Positions 9,149-17,583 of a stretch of 64,000 bases of DNA are shown here, one piece after another. Below the pieces are notes generated by a model that saw only the letters and a program-made list of their open reading frames with translations, was not told the DNA's origin and made no database searches. Positions within the stretch are counted from its first letter, which is position 1, and each line of letters begins with the position of its first letter. Made by a program: the position numbers and the translations under genes. This DNA is from Kribbella flavida DSM 17836 (lineage in GTDB: Bacteria; Actinomycetota; Actinomycetes; Propionibacteriales; Kribbellaceae). The DNA is taken from NCBI RefSeq assembly GCF_000024345.1, contig NC_013729.1, positions 682,001 through 746,000 on the forward strand. Reading direction: 5' to 3'.

Positions 9149-10516
9149 TCAGCCCTGGCTCGCCTTGTCGAAGGCCGCCTTCGCCTCGCTCTGCGCCTGG
9201 TCCAGCGCCGCCTGCGGGGTCGCCGTTCCGCCGAGTGCCTTGCCGACCGCGTTCTTCCAGGCGGCTTCGATCTCCGCTCCGGCCGGCGACGGGTTGAGCG
9301 ACTTGGCCTTGTCCAGCACGGAGTAGTAGTTGTTGATGGCCTGGTCGAAGCCGGCGTCACCGGTCGGCTTCAGGTGCTTGGCCTTGATCTCCTCGTCGGC
9401 GGTCTTGTTGCCGGTGAACAGGCCGGTGAAGAAGCTCTTGTCCTTGGCGACGGTCTGCATCCGCGCCTCGGCCGCCTTGTGCCAGGTCTCCACCGAGGTC
9501 AGCGTCTTGGCCCACTTGCAGGCCGCGTCGAAGTTCTTCGCGCCCTTGGGCACCACCCAGGCCGAGCCGCCGAGTGTGCTGATCGGCTGGCCCTGCCGGT
9601 CGGTGAACGGGGTGGAGGCCAGCTCGAGGCCGTTCTTGCGCGAGTCCCGCAGGACGTTGACGTACCAGTTCTCGATCGGCATCACGCCCAGCTGGTCCTG
9701 GGTGAACTGGTTCTTCTCACCGAAGATGTCGAAGGTGTCGCGGAAGGTCTTGAAGTTCGACCAGCCGCCCTGCACCTGGACCAGCTTGATCGCGTAGCTG
9801 AGCGCCTCGACCGCCTTCGGGTCGTTCAGGTTCGGCTCGCCGCCGGGCTTGACCAGCTCGGCGCCGTTGTTCATCGCCCAGAGCGGGAAGAAGTCCGGCA
9901 TCCGGGGGTCGTAGCCGATCCGCGCCGGCCGGCCGTTCTTGACCTTGTAGAGCTTCTTCGCGGTCTGCTCGAGCTTGTCCCAGTCGGTGGTCTGGATGTC
10001 GGCGGTCTGCACGCCGGCCGACTTCAGCGCCTTGCCGTTGATCAGGTTGGCCGTGACGGTGTAGAACTCCGGGATCCCGTAGGTCTTGTCCTTGAGCTTG
10101 ACCTCGTTCATCGCGGCCTCGCGGTACTGGCCGGTGTCGATCCCGTTGTTCTTGATGCAGTCGTCGAGCGGCTGGATGGCGCCCTTGGCGGCGTAGGTGC
10201 CGATCAGGTTGCGGGCCATGTAGACCACGTCGGGTGCGTTCCCGCTGGAGACCGCGGTGAGGAACTGCTGGGCGTCGAAGTCGCCCTTGTTGTTCTTCAC
10301 CGTGACGCCCGGGTAGGCAGCCTTGAAGGCGCTGATCCGGGACTGGGCGACCTCGTCCTCGCCGCTGAAACCCATCACGTTCAGGGTCCCCGACGGGGTG
10401 GACTCGGCGGAGGTGTCCCCGCTGCCGCCGCTGTCCTCCTTGCCGCCGACGCCCGCGCAGGACGTCAGGGCCAGCGCGCTCGCTGCCAGCACCACGGGCA
10501 GGCGGAGATGCTTCAT
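9149..10516 (-). CDS. Extracellular sugar-binding lipoprotein (ABC family 1 SBP)
   Basis: This 455-residue lipoprotein is the substrate receptor of the uptake system. The N-terminus MKHLRLPVVLAASALALTSC has a lipobox with the modified Cys at residue 20. A Gly/Ser/Asp-rich linker follows, then the family-1 fold beginning at GTLNVMGFSGEDEVAQ. APDVVYMARN and the C-terminal ALDQAQSEAKAAFDKA are typical of carbohydrate-binding members. It is the first gene of the operon. The ATG at 10514-10516 is preceded by an AAGGAG site. A perfect palindromic operator sits 38 bp upstream. Confidence 0.94.
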   Translation of the reverse strand: MKHLRLPVVLAASALALTSCAGVGGKEDSGGSGDTSAESTPSGTLNVMGFSGEDEVAQSRISAFKAAYPGVTVKNNKGDFDAQQFLTAVSSGNAPDVVYMARNLIGTYAAKGAIQPLDDCIKNNGIDTGQYREAAMNEVKLKDKTYGIPEFYTVTANLINGKALKSAGVQTADIQTTDWDKLEQTAKKLYKVKNGRPARIGYDPRMPDFFPLWAMNNGAELVKPGGEPNLNDPKAVEALSYAIKLVQVQGGWSNFKTFRDTFDIFGEKNQFTQDQLGVMPIENWYVNVLRDSRKNGLELASTPFTDRQGQPISTLGGSAWVVPKGAKNFDAACKWAKTLTSVETWHKAAEARMQTVAKDKSFFTGLFTGNKTADEEIKAKHLKPTGDAGFDQAINNYYSVLDKAKSLNPSPAGAEIEAAWKNAVGKALGGTATPQAALDQAQSEAKAAFDKASQG

Positions 10517-10554
10517 TGCGTGCTCCTTACCTTCACAGGGGAACAGACCGTGGT

Positions 10555-10578
10555 GAATGTGGCATCGATGCCACATTC
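10555..10578. promoter_or_regulatory. Perfect 24-bp palindrome, probable LacI-family operator
   Basis: The half-site GAATGTGGCATC is mirrored exactly, with a central CpG (ATCGAT core). It lies 38 bp upstream of the binding-protein start, just downstream of the best promoter match. LacI-family operators characteristically have a central CG, and a LacI gene lies next to it. It is probably the repression site for the whole transport/mannosidase operon. Confidence 0.85.
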
Positions 10579-10587
10579 GATGCCTGG

Positions 10588-10618
10588 CACCGTATGTTCG
10601 CGCCCGAGGGGTCGTCAA
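10588..10618 (-). promoter_or_regulatory. Probable sigma-70-type promoter of transport operon
   Basis: Reading on the minus strand, TTGACG (10618-10613) is a good -35 box. A weak -10 element, CATACG/ATACGG, lies 16-17 bp downstream. The predicted transcription start would fall close to the edge of the palindromic operator at 10578, so bound repressor would block initiation or early elongation. The -10 match is poor, which limits confidence. Confidence 0.5.
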
Positions 10619-10700
10619 GGCTCGAGTGCCCGGCTGTGGATAACAATTCGTCAGGTACCCACCCGGAAACAGCGCGGCCCCGGAAGAAAGCTCCGGCGGC

Positions 10701-11756
10701 TCAGGCGGTCGGAGCGGGGCCGGTGGAGCCCCGGACGACGAGCCGCGGCGCGACCCGGAGGATCCGGCGGCGGGCCGGGAGCTCGCCCCGGATGCGGGCC
10801 AGCAGTAGCCGGGCGCAGTTCCGGCCGAGCTCGACGGTGTGCTGGTCGACGGTGGTCAGCGCGGGCTGGACCAGCGACATCCACGGCACGTCGTCGTACG
10901 CCGCGAGGCTGAGCTGGCGCGGCACCTTCAGCCGCCGCTCCTTGATCTCGGCCAGCGCGCCCTGTGCAAGCACGTTGTTGGCCGAGATGACCGCGGTGAC
11001 GTCCTGCTCGTTCAGCAGCCGCCGGGTGGTCTGCTGCGCGGCGTCGGCGTCGAAGCTGGTGAAGGCGATCAGGTCCTCGTCCACGGCGAGCCCATGGTCG
11101 GCGTGCGCGGCCCGGAAGCCGGCCAGCCGGCCCGCGCCGGTGGACCACTTGGTCTCGTCGATCAGCAGCCCGATCCGGGTGTGCCCCAGCCCGATGAGGT
11201 GCTCGGTCAGCGCGCGGGCGCCGGCCTTGTTGTCGCTCAGCACCACGTCGCTGCCTGACCGGCCGAGCTCACGGTCCGCGCACACCACGTGGACGCCGTT
11301 CTCCTGCAGCACCCGGGGGCAGGCCGCGGTGACCGGCGTGACGATCACCCCCGGCACCCGCATCGCCAGCAGCGTCTCGGCGGCCCGCATCTCCTCGGCC
11401 GGCTCGCCGTTGTCGTTCACCAGCACCATCTGGTACTCCGCCGCCCGCAGCTCCTGCTCGATGCCGGCCGCCAGGTCGGCGTAGAAGGGGTTGCGCAGGT
11501 CGGAGATCAGTACGCCGATCGAGGTGGAGGTGCGGCTGCGCAGGTTGCGGGCGTTGTGGTCGAGGACGTAGCCGATCTTCTCCGCCGCCGCCCGGACCCG
11601 GTCCCGGACGTCCGGGGAGGCGTAGCCACGGGTGTGCAGGGCGCGGGAGACCGTCGACGGCGAGACACCGGCCTCACGGGCGACGTCCTGGACCGTCGGA
11701 CGCTTCACAGCCGCCCCTGGGCGCGGACTGCGCGCCTGCTGCCCCCGCGGGTTCAT
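10701..11756 (-). CDS. LacI-family transcriptional repressor
   Basis: This 351-residue regulator has the N-terminal HTH (PTVQDVAREAGVSPSTVSRAL, about residues 20-40) and hinge helix NLRSRTSTSIGVL. The periplasmic-binding-like effector domain includes SDLRNPFYADLAAGIE and AYDDVPWMSLVQPALTTV. ATG 11756 gives 16 extra residues. GTG 11708 (VKRPTVQDV) has a better-placed AGGGG and may be the true start. The gene follows the glycoside hydrolase by only 9 bp and precedes the transport operon in the same direction. It is the obvious candidate to bind the 10555-10578 palindrome and possibly the operator at 15327. Confidence 0.95.
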   Translation of the reverse strand: MNPRGQQARSPRPGAAVKRPTVQDVAREAGVSPSTVSRALHTRGYASPDVRDRVRAAAEKIGYVLDHNARNLRSRTSTSIGVLISDLRNPFYADLAAGIEQELRAAEYQMVLVNDNGEPAEEMRAAETLLAMRVPGVIVTPVTAACPRVLQENGVHVVCADRELGRSGSDVVLSDNKAGARALTEHLIGLGHTRIGLLIDETKWSTGAGRLAGFRAAHADHGLAVDEDLIAFTSFDADAAQQTTRRLLNEQDVTAVISANNVLAQGALAEIKERRLKVPRQLSLAAYDDVPWMSLVQPALTTVDQHTVELGRNCARLLLARIRGELPARRRILRVAPRLVVRGSTGPAPTA

Positions 11757-11765
11757 GGCCGCAGT

Positions 11766-13475
11766 CTAGGCCGTCTGATCCTGCCCGAGCCCTGTACTGC
11801 CCGAGCCGAAGCTTCGCCAGCTTTCCTGGATGGCGGCGAAGTCGTCGGGGCCGAAGTCGTGCCGGTCCGTGTCCGTGCCGTCGACGTAGTACAGCGCCGG
11901 TACGCCCAGTCCGTGCTGGATCTTCAGGTACTCCCGCCACTCGGCGTGACTCGGCATCATCCACCCGTCGGTGTCGATGCCGAGCTCCGGACAGGCTGCC
12001 TTCACCACACCGGCCCGGTACGTCATGTGCCGGCCGACGTAGCCCAGCTCGGCGTACTCGATCGCGCGCAGGACGTCGTTCAGCCGGATCATGTCGGTGA
12101 CGTCGACGAAGGCCGGGTTCGGGGTGTGGGTGACGACGAGCGCGTCCGGCTTGATCCGCTTGGCCGTCTCGTACACGAGGCGGAGCTGTTCGTGCAGCAG
12201 GGCGGTGCCCCACAGTGATCCGTTGTGCCGCAACGAGGCGCCCGACGGAGTCCTCGCGGTGAAGTCGATCTTGAAGCCGTCAGCGTCGAGTCCGTCCGGG
12301 GACAGCATGTACTCCACCGCCTCGGTGATCAGGTCACGGCAGGCCGGAGCCTCCGGGTCGAGGCCGACCGGCCGACCGCCCGCGTCGGTGATGCAGGCGT
12401 CCCCCGGTGCGCCCTCTTCGTCCCAGGCCTTCCACCACAGCAGCACGCGCTGCCCGGCGGAGTGGCGCTTCGCGATCCAGCCCCGGAGGTCGGGCCACTT
12501 GACCGGATCGGGCCGGCAGGTCGCGTACTGGTCCTGCCACTTGTCGTCGATCACGATGGTCTGCGGCGTGATGCCCTGACCACCCAGCGTCTCCAGGAAC
12601 CTGTCGTAGTTGATCTGCGTGGCCAGCGGCTGTGGAGCCTGATCGGTCCGGGCGGCGATCGCGCACTGGGCGCCCCACCCGCAGAAGATCGTTCCCTGCC
12701 ACCAGTCCTGCTTCTGCGCCGTACGGCGAGGTACGACGTCGTACTCGTCCAGCAGAGCCCGGTGCTGGGCCACGACGTCCTCCGGGTCCGTGCCGCCCAG
12801 GTGCACCACGAGCAACGGCGTACGGAAGGAGCCGTCCACCGCGGTGTGTCCCTCGTAGTCGAGTTGGAGGGAGAAGCCACCGGTGACAGGGGAGTAGTGG
12901 TAGTTGGTGAAGGTGTGGTCGGCCACGGGAGCGACCAGGCTCAGTCCGATCCACTGCTGCGCGTCAGGCGTGACGGCGAAGCACCACGGAGCCGGGGAGA
13001 ACAGCCAGCGCTCGATGCCCGGCTCACTGCCCTCGCCGCACGGGCCGATGGTGGCCGGCTCGAGCGCGTCCCGCACCACCCGGGTGGGGTGGTCCGGGTT
13101 CGGCGACCAGGCGTGCCGGAGGTGCGAACCACTGGGCAGGAAACCCCGGGGTGTCCGCCGGCCGCCGAGCAGGTGCAGATCGGTGATCCGGCCGGTACCG
13201 GTGACGGTGGTGGCGAACTCGATCCGGTCCGGCAGGAAGCGCGCTGTGGTGACCCGGCTGTCCCACACGGTGCTCCGACTGGTCGTCGTCACCACCAGCT
13301 CACCGGTGTGCCTGGCCTCGTCGACCAGGATGTCGCCGTAGGTCTCGTCCACGCCGCCGACGGTGTCCACCGAGCTGTGCAGCCGCAGCTCGAACCAGGG
13401 CCGGCCGTCGAGGCCGTGCACCGCCGCGTACGCCTTCGCGGTGTTGACCTCGACCGTGTAGTTGCCGATGTTCAC
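11766..13475 (-). CDS. Glycoside hydrolase, GH36/GH31-like (alpha-galactosidase-type fold)
   Basis: This 569-residue hydrolase has an N-terminal beta-sandwich (about residues 1-260) and a TIM-barrel carrying TIVIDDKWQDQYA, RVLLWWKAWDEE and LDADGFKIDFTARTPSG. The IDDxW and GFKIDF strands are characteristic of clan D and GH31-type retaining alpha-glycosidases, where the Asp after KI is a candidate nucleophile. A late GIDTDGWMMPSHAEW segment may hold the second acid. No signal peptide is visible. It lies 42 bp downstream of the MBL gene and 9 bp upstream of the LacI gene in one operon. The sugar specificity is not evident. Confidence 0.72.
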   Translation of the reverse strand: MNIGNYTVEVNTAKAYAAVHGLDGRPWFELRLHSSVDTVGGVDETYGDILVDEARHTGELVVTTTSRSTVWDSRVTTARFLPDRIEFATTVTGTGRITDLHLLGGRRTPRGFLPSGSHLRHAWSPNPDHPTRVVRDALEPATIGPCGEGSEPGIERWLFSPAPWCFAVTPDAQQWIGLSLVAPVADHTFTNYHYSPVTGGFSLQLDYEGHTAVDGSFRTPLLVVHLGGTDPEDVVAQHRALLDEYDVVPRRTAQKQDWWQGTIFCGWGAQCAIAARTDQAPQPLATQINYDRFLETLGGQGITPQTIVIDDKWQDQYATCRPDPVKWPDLRGWIAKRHSAGQRVLLWWKAWDEEGAPGDACITDAGGRPVGLDPEAPACRDLITEAVEYMLSPDGLDADGFKIDFTARTPSGASLRHNGSLWGTALLHEQLRLVYETAKRIKPDALVVTHTPNPAFVDVTDMIRLNDVLRAIEYAELGYVGRHMTYRAGVVKAACPELGIDTDGWMMPSHAEWREYLKIQHGLGVPALYYVDGTDTDRHDFGPDDFAAIQESWRSFGSGSTGLGQDQTA

Positions 13476-13517
13476 AGAGTTCCTCTCCGAAGGGGTGGGC
13501 GGTGTCCAGGACGGTGT

Positions 13518-15281
13518 TCAGGCAAGGCGGACGTTGACCAGGGCCTCGGCCAGTTGGCCCAGGTAGCGGCCGTCGCGGGTGACGGCCGCGGCGACCCGAG
13601 CGCGCTGAACCGGCCGCCCGACGTGCGGGACCACCACGAAGTGCTGGTCGTCGACCGGTTTGCAGTCCCAGCCGCTGGGTACCACCAACTCCGCACTCCC
13701 CGGCGTGTCGACCGTCAGCTCGAACGGCTGCCCGTCCACCGCGTCCACCCGGTACGGCGTGATGCGGGTCGCTCCGCCGTAGACGGGATCGTCGGGCTGC
13801 AGCAGTTCGCGGTGGACACGGGCCACCTCGGCCCCGATCCGGGTCAGCTCGTCCAGGTAGTCCTGGTCGACGATGCGCGGTTGCCAGTGCCCAGCGATCA
13901 GCAGCTGCGGCTGCAGGCGTTGGTAGAGCTCCGCCGAGGCGATGTAGTCGTCAGGGCGGAACAGGTTGGCGTACTGGAAGTTCGGGATCTCCGGGACCAC
14001 GCCGGGCAGCCACGTCCCGGTCTGCTGGTCACCGGTGGCCAGGACTCGGCGTCCGTCGACGGTGAAGCCGATGGCCGACGCGTAGAGCGTGTGTCCCGGC
14101 AGTGCATGCATCTCCAGCTCGTACTCGCGCCACCGCACGGTGGTGCCGTCGGGTATGTGCCGCTCGCAACGGATCGGCTCGTACCAGAGGCAGGGCACGT
14201 CGTAGTCGGACGGCCTCTCCAGTACGGCGGCCACCGGGCTGGACGCCCACACCTGCGTGCCGTGGACCTCGCGCAGCAGGTTGAAGCCCGCCACGTGGTC
14301 GTCGTGGTAGTGGGTCGGCACGGCGACCTCCACCCGGTCGATGCCGTAGTCGCGCTTCAGCGCCCGCACACTGGGCAGCCAAGGCCGCACGGTGTACCGC
14401 TCGCCGCCCTGCGGGATACCGGTGGTGAGGTCGTAGCCGTAGTCGATGAGCAGGGCAGTGCCGGCGTCGCTCAGCAGCACGTAGCTGCGGGACTCGCTCG
14501 TCTGGTTCATCAGCAGGTGCGGGCTGAGCTCGACGAACGGCTTTTCCAGCTTGGCAAGAATGTCGGTGGGGAAGCCCATCCGGACGCGGTGCAGGTCGGC
14601 GAGGTTGGCGCAGGTCTGTGCGACGGCGTCGGCCGGGTCCGTCATCGGCTCCCCGTGGCTGGGCAGCAGGACCGTCGGCTCGTGGTCGAGCAGTTGGACC
14701 AGTGACGCCATCGTGAGCGTCGCGCCCTCCAGACCGACGTACGACCACTGCAGGGCCGCGGCGGACCAGACCTTGCCGGGGCTGTGCACCAGGTCGCCGA
14801 CGAAGGCCTGGCCGTCGATCAGGTAGGTGACGCTGCCGGGGGTGTGCCCCGGGGTCGGGACCGTGGTGACCTCGAGGTGACCGATCCGGCAGGTGCTGTA
14901 GTCCTTCATCACTCCGGTGATCGGCACCTGCTCGAGCAAGGAGAAGCGGTCGAGGCGAAGGTCGTAGTTGTTCGCCAGCCGGCGCCGCAGCCAGTTGTGG
15001 TCGACGTGCTCGATCAGGCTGGCCTCGTTCTCCGGCACCCAGATGCGGGCGCCCGCCGCGGCCAGCGCCGGCAGCCCCTCGACCTGGTCGCGGTGGTGAT
15101 GGGTGACGATCACGTCGGTGACGCGGTCCACGCCGTACGCGTCCAGATGCTCCAGCCAGCGGCCGGAACCGGCGTCCACGGCGACCGCCGTCCGCCGCTC
15201 GGGATCGACGTGCAGGTAGACGACGCAGGTGTCGTCGACGGCCTGCACGTTCGGCCCGACCGACCGACTTCGGTTAATCAC
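13518..15281 (-). CDS. Tandem metallo-beta-lactamase-fold protein
   Basis: This protein of about 587 residues contains two MBL domains. In the first the metal motif is THHHRDQVEG, so the last His of HxHxDH is Gln; PGHTPGSV and LPSHGEPM follow. In the second the motif THYHDDHVAG is canonical, with PGHTLYAS, ATGDQQTG and LLIAGHWQP behind it. A C-terminal beta-rich tail of about 100 residues follows. Starts at GTG 15281 or 15290 are both possible; 15281 has AGGG at a usable distance. It is first in an operon with a glycoside hydrolase and a LacI gene. A lactonase or phosphoesterase role in sugar breakdown is conceivable but unproven. Confidence 0.8.
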   Translation of the reverse strand: MINRSRSVGPNVQAVDDTCVVYLHVDPERRTAVAVDAGSGRWLEHLDAYGVDRVTDVIVTHHHRDQVEGLPALAAAGARIWVPENEASLIEHVDHNWLRRRLANNYDLRLDRFSLLEQVPITGVMKDYSTCRIGHLEVTTVPTPGHTPGSVTYLIDGQAFVGDLVHSPGKVWSAAALQWSYVGLEGATLTMASLVQLLDHEPTVLLPSHGEPMTDPADAVAQTCANLADLHRVRMGFPTDILAKLEKPFVELSPHLLMNQTSESRSYVLLSDAGTALLIDYGYDLTTGIPQGGERYTVRPWLPSVRALKRDYGIDRVEVAVPTHYHDDHVAGFNLLREVHGTQVWASSPVAAVLERPSDYDVPCLWYEPIRCERHIPDGTTVRWREYELEMHALPGHTLYASAIGFTVDGRRVLATGDQQTGTWLPGVVPEIPNFQYANLFRPDDYIASAELYQRLQPQLLIAGHWQPRIVDQDYLDELTRIGAEVARVHRELLQPDDPVYGGATRITPYRVDAVDGQPFELTVDTPGSAELVVPSGWDCKPVDDQHFVVVPHVGRPVQRARVAAAVTRDGRYLGQLAEALVNVRLA

Positions 15282-15326
15282 ACACAGCACCCTAAGCAAC
15301 GCTTGTGGGTAGTTGACAAGAGGATG

Positions 15327-15340
15327 TGCAAACGATTCCA
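15327..15340. promoter_or_regulatory. LacI-type operator candidate upstream of MBL operon
   Basis: TGCAAACGATTCCA fits the general LacI/GalR operator pattern TGNAANCGNTTNCA, with 5 of 7 paired positions symmetric and a central CG. It lies about 46 bp upstream of the MBL gene start, in the divergent region shared with the GT2 gene at 15468. It differs in sequence from the palindrome at 10555, so either one repressor tolerates both or another LacI protein acts here. Confidence 0.5.
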
Positions 15341-15467
15341 CACGGATTCTTTCGGCCAGCACGCTGCGCGAGCACTCGCTTGCAGTGCCGTCCCCCCGCG
15401 CGGCCCAGAAGCCGCCGCTGCGTTTGCCGGGCGGGTACGTTGCCGCCACATCGGGTACTGCGGCCGC

Positions 15468-16394
15468 ATGGAACGCTCAGAGTCCTCGCCTGCCCCGGCA
15501 GTCACGACGGTGGTGGTCAGCCGCAACCGCAGGGACGAGTTGCTGGCGAGCCTGGCCAGGCATCAGGGGCCGGTGGTGCTGGTCGACAACGGCTCGACCG
15601 ACGGTACGGCGGAGATGGTGACCCGGCGGTACCCCTCGACGGAACTGGTGCCACTGGCCACCAACCTCGGAGCGCAGGCTCGCAACATCGGCGTCGAGCT
15701 CGCGCGGACGCCGTACGTGGCTTTCGCCGACGACGACTCGTGGTGGGCGCCGGGCTCCCTCGCTGCCGCGACCCGGATCTTCGACCGCTACCCGCGGATC
15801 GGCCTGCTCGCGGCGCGCATCCTGCTGCGGGCCGAGGAGGTCGAGGACCCGCTGTGCCGGCTGATGGAGTACTCCCCGCTGCCGGATTCCGGTGAGCTGC
15901 CGGGCCGCCCGATTCTCGGCTTCGCAGCCTGTGCCGCGGTGGTACGCCGGGACGCCTTCCTGAGCGTCGGCGGGTTCGACCCGGTCGTGTTCTTCGCCGG
16001 TGAGGAGGAGCGGGTCGCCTACGACCTGGCCGCGGCCGGCTGGGCGCTGCGCTACGTCCCGGAGCTGGTCGTTCACCACCACCCGTCGCCCACCCGGAAC
16101 CGTCGGGGCCGGGACGCCCTTGTGGCGCGCAACACGCTTCTCACCGCCGTCATGCGCAGGCCGTGGCCGGTGGCCGTGCGGCAGGTCGCCGCAGCGACCG
16201 GTACTGGTGGGGTCCGTGCGGTCGTCTCGGCCGTCCCGCGGCTGCCGGCTGCTCTGCGCGCCCGGCAGACACTTCCGGCCGACCTGGAGGTCGAGCTGCG
16301 GCAACTGGCGGAGTGGCAGGCGACCTTTCCGACGGACATCGCTGCAGTCTCCGATGCCGTCGGCGAGGCCACTGTGAACGGGGCGAAGGGGTGA
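15468..16394 (+). CDS. Family 2 glycosyltransferase
   Basis: This 308-residue GT-A enzyme starts VTTVVVSRNRRDEL, with PVVLVDNGSTDGT and NLGAQARNIGVELA. The metal-binding motif is AFADDDSWW and the acceptor-side motif GGFDPVVFFAGEEERV. It resembles rhamnosyl- and galactofuranosyl-type GT2 proteins. The ATG at 15468 is followed by MERSESSPA and conserved sequence from residue 12. A GGGTAC hexamer lies 10 bp upstream of the start, so the transcript may be nearly leaderless. It is the first gene of the glycan cluster, and its stop overlaps the next GTG by 4 bp. Confidence 0.9.
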   Translation: MERSESSPAPAVTTVVVSRNRRDELLASLARHQGPVVLVDNGSTDGTAEMVTRRYPSTELVPLATNLGAQARNIGVELARTPYVAFADDDSWWAPGSLAAATRIFDRYPRIGLLAARILLRAEEVEDPLCRLMEYSPLPDSGELPGRPILGFAACAAVVRRDAFLSVGGFDPVVFFAGEEERVAYDLAAAGWALRYVPELVVHHHPSPTRNRRGRDALVARNTLLTAVMRRPWPVAVRQVAAATGTGGVRAVVSAVPRLPAALRARQTLPADLEVELRQLAEWQATFPTDIAAVSDAVGEATVNGAKG

Positions 16395-17455
16395 GCGGCG
16401 CAGCTGTCCGAGGTCTCGTTCCCGGCGTCGAGAGACTCGCCGTACTCCGGGCCAACGCGATCGGGGACCTCGTCGTCAGCCTGCCGGCCCTGGCGGCGCT
16501 GCGTACGGCGTACCCGGGGGCGCAGCTGACGCTCATCGGCGACGAGTGGCACCGGGACCTCCTGGCGCAGCGGCCGGGCCCCTGGGACCGCGTCGTGGTG
16601 GGACCGCGCTACCCGGGCCTGCGTGGTGAACCCTTCGACGCCGAGCCGGGTCCGGACTACGAAGCCTTCCTGGTGCAGCAGATCGCGGAGTCCTACGACC
16701 TGGTGGTCCAGCTGCACGGCGGAGGCCGTACCAGCAACCAGGTTGTCCAGGCACTGAAGCCGAGACTGTCGGTGGGCGCTCGGACGCCCGAGGCGCCGGA
16801 GCTGGACCGCTGGGTACCTTATCCACCCGACCGGCACGAAACCCTGCGCTGCTTGGAGATCGTCGACCTGGTCGGCGCTTCCATCACCAGCATCCAAGAC
16901 CTCGCACCGCGCCTGGCGGTGACCGGCCAGGACCTGGACGAGAGCTTCTCCGCTTCTGCCAGCGAGGTCGACGTGGTGGTCCACCTGGGAGCGAACGACT
17001 CCCGCCGACGCTGGCCGGTGAGCAGCTTCGCCGTCCTGATCGAGCGGCTGACCGAACTCGGGCGGGAGGTGGTGCTGATCGGTGGGGCCGCGGATCGTGA
17101 GCTGGTGGCGGAACTGCCGGCCGGAGTGCTTCCGGGCTGCCGCGACCTGGTCGGCCGGCTGACTCTGGGTGGCACGCTCGGACTGCTGTCCAGGGCTCGC
17201 CTGTTCGTCGGAAACGACTCCGGCCCGCGGCACCTGGCCGCTGCGGTCGGGGTCCCGACGGTCGGCATCTTCTGGGGCCCCAACCGGCAGACGTTCGGCC
17301 CGCTGGTCGGACCGCACCGCGCGGTGACGGCGTACCGGACCGATTGTCCGCGGTGCGGCGTGGAGCGGATGGCGTGTGCGCATCCCGACTCGGTGGTCGC
17401 CGGCGTCACGGTGGAGGAGGTGCTCACGGCGGTCGCCGACCTGCACACCGGATAG
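16391..17455 (+). CDS. Family 9 glycosyltransferase (heptosyltransferase-like)
   Basis: This 354-residue GT-B protein of the WaaC/WaaF family has the N-terminal LAVLRANAIGDLVVSLPAL. The C-terminal nucleotide-sugar motifs are VVVHLGANDSRRRWP, VVLIGGAADRELV and LFVGNDSGPRHLAAAVGVPTVGIFWGP. It starts at GTG 16391, overlapping the upstream stop by 4 bp (GTGA). A Cys-containing tail (DCPRCGVERMACAHPD) may bind metal or form disulfides. It is the first of three GT9 genes in a cluster that also encodes heptose-nucleotide synthesis, which supports heptose as the donor sugar. Confidence 0.9.
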   Translation: MSGAAVRGLVPGVERLAVLRANAIGDLVVSLPALAALRTAYPGAQLTLIGDEWHRDLLAQRPGPWDRVVVGPRYPGLRGEPFDAEPGPDYEAFLVQQIAESYDLVVQLHGGGRTSNQVVQALKPRLSVGARTPEAPELDRWVPYPPDRHETLRCLEIVDLVGASITSIQDLAPRLAVTGQDLDESFSASASEVDVVVHLGANDSRRRWPVSSFAVLIERLTELGREVVLIGGAADRELVAELPAGVLPGCRDLVGRLTLGGTLGLLSRARLFVGNDSGPRHLAAAVGVPTVGIFWGPNRQTFGPLVGPHRAVTAYRTDCPRCGVERMACAHPDSVVAGVTVEEVLTAVADLHTG

Positions 17456-17478
17456 CGGCGAGTGAGAACCGCTTCGCT

Positions 17479-17519
17479 GAGTAGCGCTCCCACGGAAAGC
17501 TCCGGAAGAAGCGCTACTC
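17479..17519 (+). promoter_or_regulatory. Strong hairpin between GT9 and carbamoyltransferase genes
   Basis: GAGTAGCGCT (17479-17488) pairs perfectly with AGCGCTACTC (17510-17519) across a 21-nt loop. It lies in the only real gap (128 bp) of the glycan cluster. There is no T-run after it, so it may be an RNA processing/stability element, an attenuator or a DNA-binding inverted repeat instead of a simple terminator. Confidence 0.6.
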
Positions 17520-17583
17520 GCCGTGTACGAGCCTCCGGCGTGGGTACAGCGGGGTCGGTTTCGCCTGTCCAGGAGGTGTAGGG

